From the NCBI GenBank assembly GCA_026936335.1, contig JAPMXV010000071.1, forward strand, positions 186,001 to 250,000: 64,000 nucleotides of DNA. Reading direction: 5' to 3'. Below the pieces are notes generated by a model. It was not told the DNA's origin and searched no databases. It worked only from the letters and a program-made list of their open reading frames with translations. The position numbers were made by a program, and so were the translations under genes. Positions 50,155-60,686 of the stretch are shown piece after piece (position 1 is the stretch's first letter; each line of letters starts with the position of its first letter). Origin of the DNA: Mantamonas sphyraenae (lineage: Eukaryota; CRuMs; Mantamonadidae).

Positions 50155-51411
50155 ATGATTGCACGTGTCCTTGTCCTCCTTCTCGTTTCTGCTCTGTGCC
50201 TGGCGGCTCCGGCCACCAACACCGATCTGGTATGTTGTGTTGAGTGGCCTCTTGGGACGCCGTTGCAAAGCGCGCCCCCTTTTTCCGCATCCTCGCTGAC
50301 TCTGTCGCCGCTGCCGCTGTGGTGGACGCACGTGTGTGCACATGCATCGCTGCACGGACCTTGCCTGTGCCTCTTTGTCCCTCACATGGGTGCGTGACGG
50401 ATGGACTGTGTGCAGATCAACCAGAACAACAACGCCAATATCATCAACAACGGCGTGGTCACCAGCGCCTACGGTAGCGCCCCCGGCTACCTCTCCACCG
50501 AGACCAACTGGCCCACCAGGTGGACTTCCAACGAGGCTATTGTAGGTTTCCGCACACTTCACATGCGTCATGCACACGTTTCCGCAACTCCCGGCTGTTG
50601 CAGACGCCTGTGAACATCGTCGCCGGATGCTTTTCATCCTCGACCTGCGACCCTCTCGCCTACCCGGCCCTTGTGTGTCGCATGCAGCACAGCTGCATTC
50701 ATACTCCACATTCCACTGCATGCATGTGTGCATGTACCACATGTTCCAGCCCCCGATGACCCTCGAGCGATGTCGTAGCGATCGTCAGCTCGTGTAGAGT
50801 CGGAGTGTTTTTTCAGCACGGTGGACGGTGGAAACCACGACGCGCGAAATGCTCCTCGCTGCACCCATACACACACACACACACACATCCACTCACGCCC
50901 CGTTGTTTCGCACGCCACAGACCTACGAGACCACCACCAACATCACTGTCAACCCTGGCAACGCTGCTCTGATCCCCCGCTTCACCGACGGTGAGACGGA
51001 AACCCCCAGTGGCAACTCGGTGCAGGTCAACCAGCCCATGCCCTGGAACGTCAACTTCCAGTGCAACGCTGCCCAGGACTCTCCCGCCCAGTTTGTCACC
51101 ACCATCAAGCTCAGGCCCACCAACGGCGGCAACGCCTATGACAGTAAGTTGGCCTTTTGCATTGCTCCCAGTGTGTGTGTGTCTCTCCCTCTCTCTCTCT
51201 CTGCCTTGTACTCATTCGTCCATGCCCATCCCCCCCCCCCCACCTCCCTTTCCCACCCACAGCCCAGGTCATCTACTACCGCCATCAGTGCACCGGCAGC
51301 AACCAGGACACCGGCAACACGACCCCGAAGAACAGCGCCGCCTCTTCCGTTGTCGTCAACCTGGCCGTCCTTCTGGCCACTATCTTTGCCGCCGTCGCCC
51401 TCATGCACTAA
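50155..51411 (+). CDS. Small GPI-type surface protein, 213 aa
   Basis: Exons 50155-50229, 50416-50541, 50604-50672, 50921-51143 and 51263-51411 join in phases 0, 0, 0, 1. The third donor (GTGTGT) is the weakest. A signal peptide MIARVLVLLLVSALCLAAPA is followed by an Asn-rich segment (INQNNNANIINNG) and a mature domain with cysteines in AGCFSSSTCD, NFQCNAAQ and RHQCTGSN. The C-terminus SAASSVVVNLAVLLATIFAAVALMH (opening SAASSVVVNLA) has the small-residue site plus hydrophobic tail of a GPI-attachment signal. Function unknown; it is probably a cell-surface protein. The family is not recognised. Confidence 0.7.
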
Positions 51412-51482
51412 GCAACCGGTCAACCAATGAAAGGAATGATGAAGCAAAAGCGTTGGTTTTCCATTGTGGTTCGATGAAGCGC

Positions 51483-52929
51483 TTAGAGCTCGTCCTTGAG
51501 CGAGTCCAGCTTCTCGTCGCGCTCACCATCCTTGGCATCGTCCTTGGGCTTGGCATCCTCGGCAGCCTTGGCCTTGGCAGCCTCCTCATCCTTGACCTTC
51601 TGCTCGGCGGCCTTCTCGGCAGCCTGGCGCTTCAGCAGTGCCTCGGCCTCCGACTCGGCGTCGGCCACGTTGTCGCTGATCAGCACGTTGTCAAAGATGG
51701 AGCCCGACTTGACCTGCCACAGGTCGAAGCCCACAAAGGACATGTTGGGGTACAGGTACAGATCCTTCTCCTCCTTGAAATCCGGGTTGTCGATCTCCGG
51801 GTGCACCCACTCGCCCTTGTAGTCCGGGTTCGGGATCATCTTGGGCTTCCACTCGCCCTTGTACTCCGGGTTGTCGATCATGGGTGCCTCCCACTCTCCG
51901 TCGTCCTCGTCATCCCAGTCCTCGGGCTTCTTGGCCTCCGGATCCGGAATCGTCGCTGGGATGTCGTCCCAGCCCTCGGGCTTCTTGTCCTCCGGGTCGG
52001 CAATCTCCTTCTCGTCCACCCAATCGGCAGGCTTCGACTTGCTCGGGTCCTTGATCTTGCGCGGCTGCAGGAAAGCCCAGTCCTCGCTCAGCTTGCCGCT
52101 GGCCTTCTTTTCGTTGTCGATCTTCACCTCGTAGGTGTCGTCCGAGTGCAGGATGAACGTGTACACGTGCGTGTACGTGTCCGCAGGCGGCTGCGTCTGC
52201 TCCGTCTTCTTCCAGTCGTAGTTCTTGCCGTTGCGGTTCAGGATGAAGTGGACCTTCTTGCTTGCGCCACACTGATCCGGGCCGGCCATGATCAGGTAGT
52301 CAGAGTCGCCGTTGAAGTCCTTCTGGTCCGTGCCCGTGGGCAGCACCTTGACGTAGCCGCCACCGCAGTCGATGTTCTGCTCGTGCTTCACAGAGAACTG
52401 CAGCACAAGATCCTTGCCCTCGTTGCTCAGCTCCTTGCCGATAGCAGCCGAAATGGCGTAGTTCTTGGCATCCTGCGACGTGTGCAGGCCTGCAGTGTGT
52501 GTGCACAATCACATACGTCATTTCCGTGTGGGTCTGCGCGTCAGCATACGCCTTCCATGGCCTCCGGTGTGTTTTTTGTCCCGAGAGAGGGTTTCCGCAT
52601 TTGTCCCTTCTCGCGCCCCTCGCCACAAAACTCACCTGCGTCCTCCACCTCGTCCTCAAAGTACTTGCCGGCAGTCACATCCCACTTGCCGTAGTCCGCC
52701 TTGTGCTCGCTGTCCACCCAGCGGTCACGCCAGCCGTCTGTGTGTGCGTTGTGCAGCCCCGCACGTGCGTTTGACGTCAGCACAAAGTCGGAAAACGGAA
52801 ATACACGGCGCACACGCGTCTGCCTCTACACACGGACACACACAACCCACCATTGAACTTCTCCGAGTACAGCACCTCTGCCTGTGCCACAGCAATCACA
52901 ATCAGCAGGAAAAAAGCAGTCTTGGACAT
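51483..52929 (-). CDS. CALR: Calreticulin
   Basis: ER-lumenal lectin chaperone and calcium-storage protein. Exons 52929-52851, 52737-52636 and 52489-51483, all phase 1, 395 residues. Signal peptide MSKTAFFLLIVIAVAQA; lectin domain with CGGGYVKVLP and the GPDQCGASKKVHFI disulphide/sugar-site block; P-domain with three IxDPxxxKPxDWDD-type repeats (IKDPSKSKPADWVDE, IADPEDKKPEGWDD, IPDPEAKKPEDWDD) and three GxWxxPxIDNPxYKG-type repeats. The C-terminus is a Lys/Glu/Ala-rich region rather than the very acidic animal form, ending SLKDEL, an ER-retrieval signal. Complete and certain. Confidence 0.97.
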
Positions 52930-52986
52930 CGTTGATGTGTTTCAAAAAGTTTTCGTTCTGCTGCATCGCGGAGCGCAGCTGCACTG

Positions 52987-55480
52987 TCACACAGGAAACT
53001 CCTCATCCTCATCCGCGTCCTCCACATCCCCGTGCTCCACCGCCCTCCCACTGACCTGCCTCCCGTGAGTGTCCCCATGCTCCACATGCTGATTCGTGTG
53101 CTGCTGAGCCACCACGGGGGCGGTCTCGTACACCACGTCGTCGTCGGCCATGCCCCCACCGCCTTTCACACGCATGCTCACTGTCTCCCTGCCCTCCTCA
53201 TGGTACTGCAGGCTGCCTTTGTCAAACAAGAGGGGCACCTGGCCCACCTCGCCGTCGTATCTGTTCTTGGTGACCTCGAGAAAGAGCGGCGCCTTGCCTC
53301 GCGCCCCACCCCGCTGCATGATCATCACATTGTCAGCCTCCTGTGTGGCCTTGGCCGTGCCAAACACAGAACTCGTTGTCAGCGGACTGTTGGGATCCTC
53401 CTTGCGCGGGTGGATCACCAGCGAGATGTGCACGTTCTTGGCGCTGGCAAACTTGCGAAACTGCTGGATCGCGTCGTCCTGCATGTCAAAGCGCTCAAAT
53501 CCCTTGCCCTGGCCACTCAACATGAACTGCAGGTTGTCCAGCAGGATGTGTTCCACGTCGTACACGTACACCGCGTACTCCATCGCATCCAAAACCTTGT
53601 CCACGCCCGTGGAGCCAAAGAAGCGCAGAAAGTACAATGGCAGCATTGCAAACTCGTCGGCCACCGCATCAAACAGCTCCTGTTGGCCCTCCAGCGTCTC
53701 GCCCGCATACTGCGTCAACATCTTTTTCGCCAGCCGCGTGTTCTTGATCTCAAACGAACCCCACAGCGTCTGCACTCCCTGCCTGGCCAGATCCAGGCTG
53801 ATTTGCGACAGGAGTGTGGTCTTGCCCACTCCCGTGGGTCCCGTAAAGATGGTCAGTTCGCCCTTGCGATGGCCCTTGATGAGTTTGTTCAGCCCAGGCA
53901 ACGTTTCCCCCTGCACCCCTGCCACCTGCTCCGGGTGCATGATCTCCAGTGCAATCTCGTCGCGAAGCTTGTCAAACGTTAGGATTTCCTTGTGCGGCAT
54001 GGGCTGTGCACGCTCAATCATCCGCCCCAAGTCCAGTCCCATGCGCAGGGCGTCGTTGGCATCTTTTGCTCCACTGCGATCCTCCATGTTCACAATCAGG
54101 GTCCTGTCCACACCCAGCTTCTTGGCAAACTTCTGGGCCCCCTCTTGGCCCGGGATGTCGTTGTCCATCCACAGGTAGATGCGCCGAAAGCGTTCCAATT
54201 GCGGCAGCAGTTCAATGGGCAAGGAGCCCGCTCCGTTGGGCAACGACACTGCAGGCAACCCTGTGGCCTGATGCACAGCCATGGCATCAAACTCACCTTC
54301 CGTCAACACCAGTTCTGTGGCCGATTCGTCCACGGTGTGCCACCCAAACATGCCCCACTGGCCACCCGCAGGCTGTGTGCGCTGCAAGCCTTTGTTGTCC
54401 AGCGAACGCACCTTGACTCGCTTCACCACCTCCCCTTCCACCCATGGGAACACCATACACTTGTGTGTGCGCCATTCGTTGCTCTCGGGATCCTGGAACC
54501 GTCGTGTCGTCGCCCCCACCCGGTATTTCCGCAACACTTCCTCACTCAGACTCCGCTGTGTCTGCACATAGGGTCTCGCCAACTGTCAGCTCATCCGGCT
54601 TGTCCATCGCACACAAACACACACACACTCACACATGCACACACGTCGCTGCCCTCGCACCACTCACCTTGTCCTTGCCTGTAAGATACGTACGCACGTC
54701 TGCAAATTCGTCCGTGCCCAGCTGCTGTTCGGCCGCCACAAGCTCCTCCTTGGGAAACACCTTGGCCAATTGTGCTCCGTCGGCGCCTTTGTCACCGTGG
54801 GACACCCCCTGGCGTGCATCCACACTGCTTCCAGTGATGCTGGCCCCGCTCTCGGCAAGGCTGTCGACTTGCACACCGCCCAAGTCGCCCATGAGCCGCT
54901 TGAAATCAAACCACGACCCTTTGCTGGAACAGCGGTGGCAATAGTATGCGCCGGAATGCTTGTTCACATACAACTTCCACAGGTTGTCATACCGCTGCCG
55001 TGTGTTTTTGCACCCTGGGCAGCTCTTGAGCACCACTTCGTCCAGGGTTTTGCTCTGGAACGCCGCCCCCTTGCGCTTCAGATACGCCGTCACTTCGCCG
55101 TCCTGAAGACGGAATCCCGTGCTTGTGTATGTGCTCATGTGCCGACGTGTGCCCGCGTGCATGCCTGTGTTGTTGTCGACACGAAGCAGCCCTTGACATC
55201 GCTGCACCACCGCTGCCGCCGCAGGCGCCGTGGCCCCAGCTCGTGTCCTCATCTGCAGTGCTCTCCTTTCCACCGTTGTGTGAAGTGGGTGTGTGTGTGT
55301 CACGCATGTGCTGCTGCTGCTGCTCCTGCTGCTGCTCCGGCTGCTGTGCACGCTCACTCCATGTCTCGAGCAGGCAGCACGCAGCACAGCGACCCCGGCA
55401 CGTGAACGCTGCTTTCCCGAGGTGCCCATATACCCTGTGCACCCGGCCACTGTCCGTCGTGTTGTCACCCGCACAAACAT
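52987..55480 (-). CDS. TWNK: Twinkle mitochondrial primase-helicase
   Basis: Replicative DNA helicase of mitochondria, related to phage T7 gp4. Exon 1 is 55480-54668, exon 2 54582-52987, phase 0, 802 residues. The N-terminus is Arg-rich without acidic residues, typical for a mitochondrial presequence. A CHC2-like zinc motif is intact: SCPGCKN (C154, C157) and YYCHRCSS (C181, C184). The TOPRIM primase core shows LTEGEFDA (E366) and WMDNDIPG (D411, D413). Helicase: Walker A GPTGVGKTT (K525), Walker B HILLDNLQFML, and a later IHPRKED (sensor-like) region. Metazoan Twinkle has lost the zinc motif; this one should be able to prime, as in plants. The last residues are His/Asp-rich. Confidence 0.95.
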
Positions 55481-55545
55481 GAGTTGGTGTTGGTTTGCCT
55501 GCCCGAGCCGGGGCAGCGAATCGAGAACTGAACAAGTCTTTGCTG
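55481..55545. promoter_or_regulatory. Divergent start-to-start spacer, Twinkle / TRMT10
   Basis: 65 nt lie between the ATG of Twinkle (minus strand) and the ATG of TRMT10 (plus strand). No TATA-like element is visible. Confidence 0.45.
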
Positions 55546-56712
55546 ATGTCCTCCACAGAGGAAGAACACACGTCGCAGGCTCAGGAGCAAGAGCAAGAGA
55601 CGAGAGAAGAGCAGGAGAAGGATGGTGATGGTTCAGCAGACAAGATGGAGGAGGAAGAGGCGTCGGACAACAAGCGCAAGGCGTACGGCTACCTGCAGCG
55701 GACGATTACCATCGACGAGATCCCCACACACGACGAGAACGGCGAAGCGTACTCCAAGTCCCGACGCAAGAAGATGCTGCGCGAGAAGCGACGCAAGCTG
55801 GCAAACAAACACCAGCGCAAGCTGCAACTGGAAAAGAAGAAGCAGAAGCGGAAGGAGATGGCGGAGCGAGTGGAGGCGGGCGATCCGGAAGCCATTGCCG
55901 CACGGGAGGAGCGACTGCGATTGACCGCGCTGAAGCGACGACGTGTGGAAGAGGTGCAGTACGCAGACATGACGGTGTGCATCGACCTTGACTACCAGCA
56001 GTACATGAGCGAGAAGGATCTGAACAGCCTGCGGACGCAGCTGTCGCGTGCATACGCAACCAATCGGATGCAAGAGAAGCCACTGCACCTGCACTTTACC
56101 AGCTACGAGGGCAAACTCAAGCAGATCATGATGGAGAGTGCATTCAACCACACGGTGAGCTCGGACGCCTTTTGCACCTTCCACGAGGGTCACTTTGCCA
56201 ACCAGTGGCCCAAGACCTCCCTGGTGTACCTCACCAGCGATGCCACAGACGTAATGACCACAGTGGATCCCAACGCAGTGTACATCATCGGCGGTCTGGT
56301 GGACCACAACAAGCACAAGCTGCTCTCGCTGAATCGTGCTCGGGAGCTGGGCATCCGCTACCAACAACTGCCCATTGGCGAGTACATCCACATGGCCAGT
56401 CGCAAGGTGTTGGCAGTCAACCATGTGTTTGATGTGCTGGCCAACTTTGTTGCCTCGGGCGACTGGAAGGAGGCCTTTTTCAAGGTCATCCCACAGCGCA
56501 AACTCGAGGAGAATGGAGGCGCCACGTGGACCACCGATGGCTCAAAGGTGATGGCCAGCTCCAGTGGCAGCGATGGAGACAGGCAAGAGGATGAGGATGA
56601 GAGGGACGAGGAGGACGAGGAGGAAGACGGTGCGATGGTGGAGGCAACTGCCTCCTCAAGCTCCGCTTCCACTTCCACTTCCACAGGTGCAAGTGAGGTG
56701 CAGGTGTCATGA
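55546..56712 (+). CDS. TRMT10: tRNA (guanine-9) N1-methyltransferase, Trm10 family
   Basis: SPOUT-fold enzyme methylating position 9 of tRNAs from S-adenosylmethionine. 388 residues, no intron. The N-terminus is acidic and Gln/Glu-rich, then a basic helix rich in Lys/Arg (KKMLREKRRKLANKHQRK). The catalytic domain carries VCIDLDYQQYM, LVYLTSDATDVM, VYIIGGLVDHNKHKLLSL and the signature LPIGEYIHMASRKVLAVNHVFDVL, ending VIPQRKL. The C-terminus is a Ser/Glu/Asp-rich tail. The start was set at 55546, after a 65-nt spacer from the divergent Twinkle gene. The stop overlaps the next gene by four bases. Confidence 0.93.
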   Translation: MSSTEEEHTSQAQEQEQETREEQEKDGDGSADKMEEEEASDNKRKAYGYLQRTITIDEIPTHDENGEAYSKSRRKKMLREKRRKLANKHQRKLQLEKKKQKRKEMAERVEAGDPEAIAAREERLRLTALKRRRVEEVQYADMTVCIDLDYQQYMSEKDLNSLRTQLSRAYATNRMQEKPLHLHFTSYEGKLKQIMMESAFNHTVSSDAFCTFHEGHFANQWPKTSLVYLTSDATDVMTTVDPNAVYIIGGLVDHNKHKLLSLNRARELGIRYQQLPIGEYIHMASRKVLAVNHVFDVLANFVASGDWKEAFFKVIPQRKLEENGGATWTTDGSKVMASSSGSDGDRQEDEDERDEEDEEEDGAMVEATASSSSASTSTSTGASEVQVS

Positions 56713-57647
56713 GCAGACAGAGATTGAAAGAGTACTTTCCAGTGGACAGCCAAACCTTCTTCCAGCTGCTGTTTGCAGACGAGTCTCCGTTCAAGCGGGA
56801 CTACCACACGTCCCGTGGCGACGAAGACTTTGAACAGACGGCCTGGACGAACGGCAAACGCGAACTCAGCTTCCAATCAAGGGTGAACAATTCGGTGCTG
56901 GCAGGCTTGTTGGGAGCCACGACGACGGTGCGTGAGGTGCAACAAACAGAGCACGTCGCGGACGGAGAGATTCGCGTGCGCGCACATACGTGTTTGGCGA
57001 CGGAATTGGTACAGAGTGGGGCAGAATGGTCCATACGCGACCTGCCCGATGACCAAGACGGGTCTGTGTATGTAGTGGATGCCAGCAACGACAGTGCTGT
57101 GGCCACTGTGCCTCGTGGCAAGGAGTCGACCAGCTCCGACGAGTCCACGCAGGTGCTGCCTCTCCAGGACGACGACGTTTCGCTCCTGGCCACCCAGTGG
57201 TGTGAATGCACCATCGACATCACAACGGCGTTCCATGGTCCCTGGGTCATCCAAAGCGTCGTGGAGCCCTATCTGGCAAGCCATGCACGCAAGGCCTTTC
57301 TGGAGTGGATGGAAGGGGCTCGCGTTGTCGTCAACGCACACCTCCACGACTTGTCGCTGGCAGCGGCACAGGGCACACACCAGCACACAGAGGAAACAAG
57401 CGTGGGATACACAAGCACAAGCACAAGCACAAGCACAAGCACAGCCAGTGTGTCCTCCGGCACGGACGGGTCACTCGCCGTGGTCGACACCGACAACGAC
57501 GGGAAGGAAGGAGACCACAGTCAGCAACTGATGCAGGAAATGGCAGCAATGCTGGAACAGATGCTAGCAAGCACGCAAGACACGCAAGCAAGGTTAGTGG
57601 GGATTCGCAACGGTTTGTTGGGCGTGGGAAGCACGCGGGTGAGATGA
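56709..57647 (+). CDS. VASt-domain protein
   Basis: VASt (VAD1 Analog of StAR-related lipid transfer) domains bind sterols at membrane contact sites, usually after a GRAM domain (GRAMD1/Lam family). Here the domain opens the protein: YFPVDSQTFFQLLFADESPF, then DEDFEQTAWTNGKRELSF and VWWCEC-like TQWCECTIDI, and closes with SVVEPYLASHARKAFLEWME. No GRAM domain or transmembrane helix is visible in the 312 residues, which sets it apart from ordinary GRAMD1 proteins. A Ser-Thr repeat run (AGCACA)n lies before a C-terminal helix. Its ATG overlaps the stop of TRMT10 (ATGA). It could be a second cistron or a protein whose 5' end is spliced in from elsewhere. Confidence 0.8.
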   Translation: MSRQRLKEYFPVDSQTFFQLLFADESPFKRDYHTSRGDEDFEQTAWTNGKRELSFQSRVNNSVLAGLLGATTTVREVQQTEHVADGEIRVRAHTCLATELVQSGAEWSIRDLPDDQDGSVYVVDASNDSAVATVPRGKESTSSDESTQVLPLQDDDVSLLATQWCECTIDITTAFHGPWVIQSVVEPYLASHARKAFLEWMEGARVVVNAHLHDLSLAAAQGTHQHTEETSVGYTSTSTSTSTSTASVSSGTDGSLAVVDTDNDGKEGDHSQQLMQEMAAMLEQMLASTQDTQARLVGIRNGLLGVGSTRVR

Positions 57648-57671
57648 ACGTCGCCATTGGAATGCACGAAA

Positions 57672-59746
57672 TCATTCGTCGTTGGACGACGCTTCACTGT
57701 TCAGTGTGGGCAGCTCCTCCACCATCCAGGCGCTCTTGGGCAGTTCTCCCAGGGCAAGGGTACGTCTTTGTAGCCACGGGAAGAGACTGGCGCCAACGAA
57801 GAGGGAGAGGAGGGTGAGGGTGATGAAAGGGTCGTATGTGGTGTGGCAGGTACCATTGAGTTCGGTGACACACACCGCCTTGAGGACGTCCGTGTCACAC
57901 GTGGGCGGTGCCAGGACGTTGGAGGGTGAGTCGTCGGCAAGGAGACATGCGGTGCGGGAGAGCCAGTCCACGGCACGGTAGGCAAAGAACTTGGGCCATG
58001 TGGAGCCGAGGTTGCTCACCGTGTTGAGCAGGGTCAGGTAGGTGCCTCCGATGCGATCGTCGCTGATGCGATTGAAAAACCCGCCCTTGGTGACGGACAT
58101 GATGGTGCCTGCAAACGAGTTGCTGGCCATGATCAGCACCAGCACAGCGTAGGACCAGAACCCGGGTCGTCCACTGTGCCAGTGCACCAGCAGCGCAAAC
58201 AGAAACGCATTGAACAATTGCAGCTTGTAGAACCGCAGGTAGGGTGCCCACGGGGCATGCGATGGACTGTTGCTGCTACTGGTGGTGTTGGTGTTGCTGC
58301 TGCTGGTGATGGGATTTGTGGATGAAGAGGAGGAGGAGGAGGAGGAGGAGGAGAGGAGTGCATCGCGTGGCGCATTATCACCATCGCTTTTGCCATCTGT
58401 GCCTCCACTGTCGCTGACACTGCCATCTCCATGCAGATGAAACTCTGTACCTGACGCCGAGGCGGCGGTGGCATTGGACCAGCGGCCGGCGACGATGGCA
58501 AACACGGTGTCGAGGGGAAAGGTGAGCAGGACCACGGCGGCAAGGTCCTCACGCTTGAAGCCCTTTTCAATCAGCTTCAACGGCCCAATGTAATCGGTAA
58601 AGACAAACCCCAGGCGGAGGAGGAGGAGGACGGACACAAGGCTGCGCATGTGCTTCTTGTTCAGCACCTGCCACATCTGCCTGTACACCGTGCGCACTGA
58701 CGCATGGTTGGCTTCGTCACGCGGGTTCTCATGCTTCACAAGCCACAGTGTCAGGGTAAAGAACAGGTAGATGACCCCCCACGTGCGCAGGTAGCCCGGC
58801 AACGTCCACACGCCGTAGGGCAAGGCGGCTCCGTCCGCACGCAGGAAACGATTGGAAAATTCGGGGCTGTTGAGGGCCAGAAAGATGGTGAAGGAAAGGA
58901 AGTAGCCTGTGTTGAGACCCAGTGATTGACAAGTGGCACCGTAGGACTTGTTGCGTGCAGAGAGCATGGTGATGGCCCAGCCGTCGACGGCAATGTCCTG
59001 TGTGGCACACATCCACACCATGAGCAGCAGGTGGAGAAAGAGAGTGCGTATGGACACGCCCTCCATGGTGTCGGTGAGCATGTAGCTGAGGCGCAGCAGC
59101 ATCAATCCTGAGCAGAGCTGGAGCGGGACAATCCAACTCTTGCGGCGGCCAAACACCGGGTTGTAGATGGAATCCACCAGAGGCGACCACAGCAGTTTCA
59201 ACGAATATGGATAGTTGGACATTGAAAGGATGCCAAGGGTCGTGTACGACGCACGACGCTGCAGTAGGAACGGGATTGAACCGTGCACAAGGCCCAACGG
59301 CACGCCCTGGCATACATCTGCCGTGTGGAGATGAGAACGGGGCGTGTGGATTCAGACAGGGGGGATGAGGAGAAAGGCGGGGGGGGTGGGTGGAAACAAA
59401 TGGGGTGGGGGTGAGAGAGTGTGAGACCCAGATTGTCAACACAACAAGCGCACGCGGACGTACACATCAAGGTGAGCCATATCATGTTGGGAAAGTCGGA
59501 GCGAAAGTCTGGGTTGTGCCACTCGTCGAGCCAAGAGGCGTGGTGTGCAGTGGGATGGACAGGTGCAGCAACCGGGACTGGCGAGGGAAGCAGGGCGGCT
59601 GCGGCGGCTGCGTGGGAAGCCACAGATGGCCGCACACGCACCTGCTCGCCATCGGGAAGGACAAGACCCGTGCCAAGGACCACTCCTGCAGCCACTCCCG
59701 CGGGCGTTGCACGCACGTGGTCCGAGTCCTCGTCTCGTTTGTGCAT
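57672..59746 (-). CDS. SLC33A1: Acetyl-CoA transporter SLC33A1
   Basis: ER-membrane transporter importing acetyl-CoA into the lumen for protein and ganglioside acetylation. Exon 1 is 59746-59464, exon 2 59317-57672, phase 1, 642 residues. The junction reads LTLMYVCQGVPLGLVHGSIPF, matching the family's YVLQGIPLGLAGSIP. Further signatures: SLKLLWSPLVDSIYNPVFGRRKSWIVP, split here as SLKLLWSPLVDS and FGRRKSWIVP, and TQDIAVDGWAITML. About twelve transmembrane segments. A large Ser/Asn/Thr loop (residues ~400-450, codons AGC runs) interrupts the second half. An in-frame ATG at 59824 would add 26 residues. Confidence 0.93.
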
Positions 59747-59865
59747 TGCCGGGACGAGGGATGCAATGCGATGCGACGGCGGGCGCAAGAAAAAAGGGTT
59801 CCGTTTGCCAAACACACTGCGCACCCTGGCTCTTGACTGAACCCGTTTCTGGCAACAGCACCACC

Positions 59866-60603
59866 ATGGATCCCATCAGTTGTCCGTCTACCGAGGTGTG
59901 GCATGGCATTAGTGAGCCGACATTGCTGCCCACGTGCGTGGCAGCCGCGGTGATTGGCCTCACCTGTGGCTTTGCCCTGCGCAGCCGCCCTGGACTCCAC
60001 GTCCACGCCCGCTCCTTCTTCCTCTTTGCCTGCATGATGTCCGACGCTGCGTTTGTGCACTGTTTCTTTGCCCTGCGACCCGACTCGCTGCTCAAGACCG
60101 TGGTTGGCGTCGTGGACATCGGGCTCACCTCGTGCATTGGTGCCTCCTTCCTCTTCAATGGCCTTTATGACCTTGGATGGGTGCGTGAGGGAAAGGTTTC
60201 CCAGCGTGCCTTTGACCTGGCTGAACTGGCCACCTTTGTGCTCATCTTTGTCGGCTACGCTCTGGGCCTGGCCAACAACTGGGGCTGGACCTTTGTCGTC
60301 CTCTACATCGGCGTCGTCGGTCTCTGCTGCGGTGCCTTTGTCGTCATCCAGGGCATGCTCATCTGGAAGGGCACCTACCGTCATGGCCTCATCTGGATTG
60401 CCGTGGCTGGCGTTGCAGGCGCCTTGGGAATGGCCGCCATGACCGTCCTCGCCACCTGGTGCTGCCAGACCTTTGGTGTGTTTTGGAACGGTGACTTTTG
60501 GTGGTTTGCCCTCTCGGACGTCGCCATGCTCGCCATGTACTTCTACCTCAGGCAGAGGGAGGGCAAGCAGTACGCCAAGCTGCCCCAGAACTTTTACATG
60601 TGA
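59866..60603 (+). CDS. Orphan seven-pass membrane protein, 245 aa
   Basis: One exon from ATG in ACCATGG context. Seven hydrophobic segments: PTCVAAAVIGLTCGFAL, FFLFACMMSDAAFVHCFF, VVDIGLTSCIGASFLF, LATFVLIFVGYALGLA, VVLYIGVVGLCCGAFVVI, WIAVAGVAGALGMAAM and FALSDVAMLAMYFYL. Acidic and His residues within helices (SDAAFVH, VVDIG, DLAE) are notable and could form a metal or proton site, but I recognise no family. A short basic tail YLRQREGKQYAKLPQ follows. Confidence 0.75.
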   Translation: MDPISCPSTEVWHGISEPTLLPTCVAAAVIGLTCGFALRSRPGLHVHARSFFLFACMMSDAAFVHCFFALRPDSLLKTVVGVVDIGLTSCIGASFLFNGLYDLGWVREGKVSQRAFDLAELATFVLIFVGYALGLANNWGWTFVVLYIGVVGLCCGAFVVIQGMLIWKGTYRHGLIWIAVAGVAGALGMAAMTVLATWCCQTFGVFWNGDFWWFALSDVAMLAMYFYLRQREGKQYAKLPQNFYM

Positions 60604-60686
60604 AAACAATGCAAATCTGCAATGTATTGCTCTCACATTCTTCATCTCTTGGTATTATTATGGTGACCGGTGTTGCTCTCACACAC

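Noticed and set aside
57412-57450. (AAGCAC)n run in the VASt gene as a regulatory repeat.
   Set aside because: It is in-frame coding Ser-Thr repeat and needs no further function.
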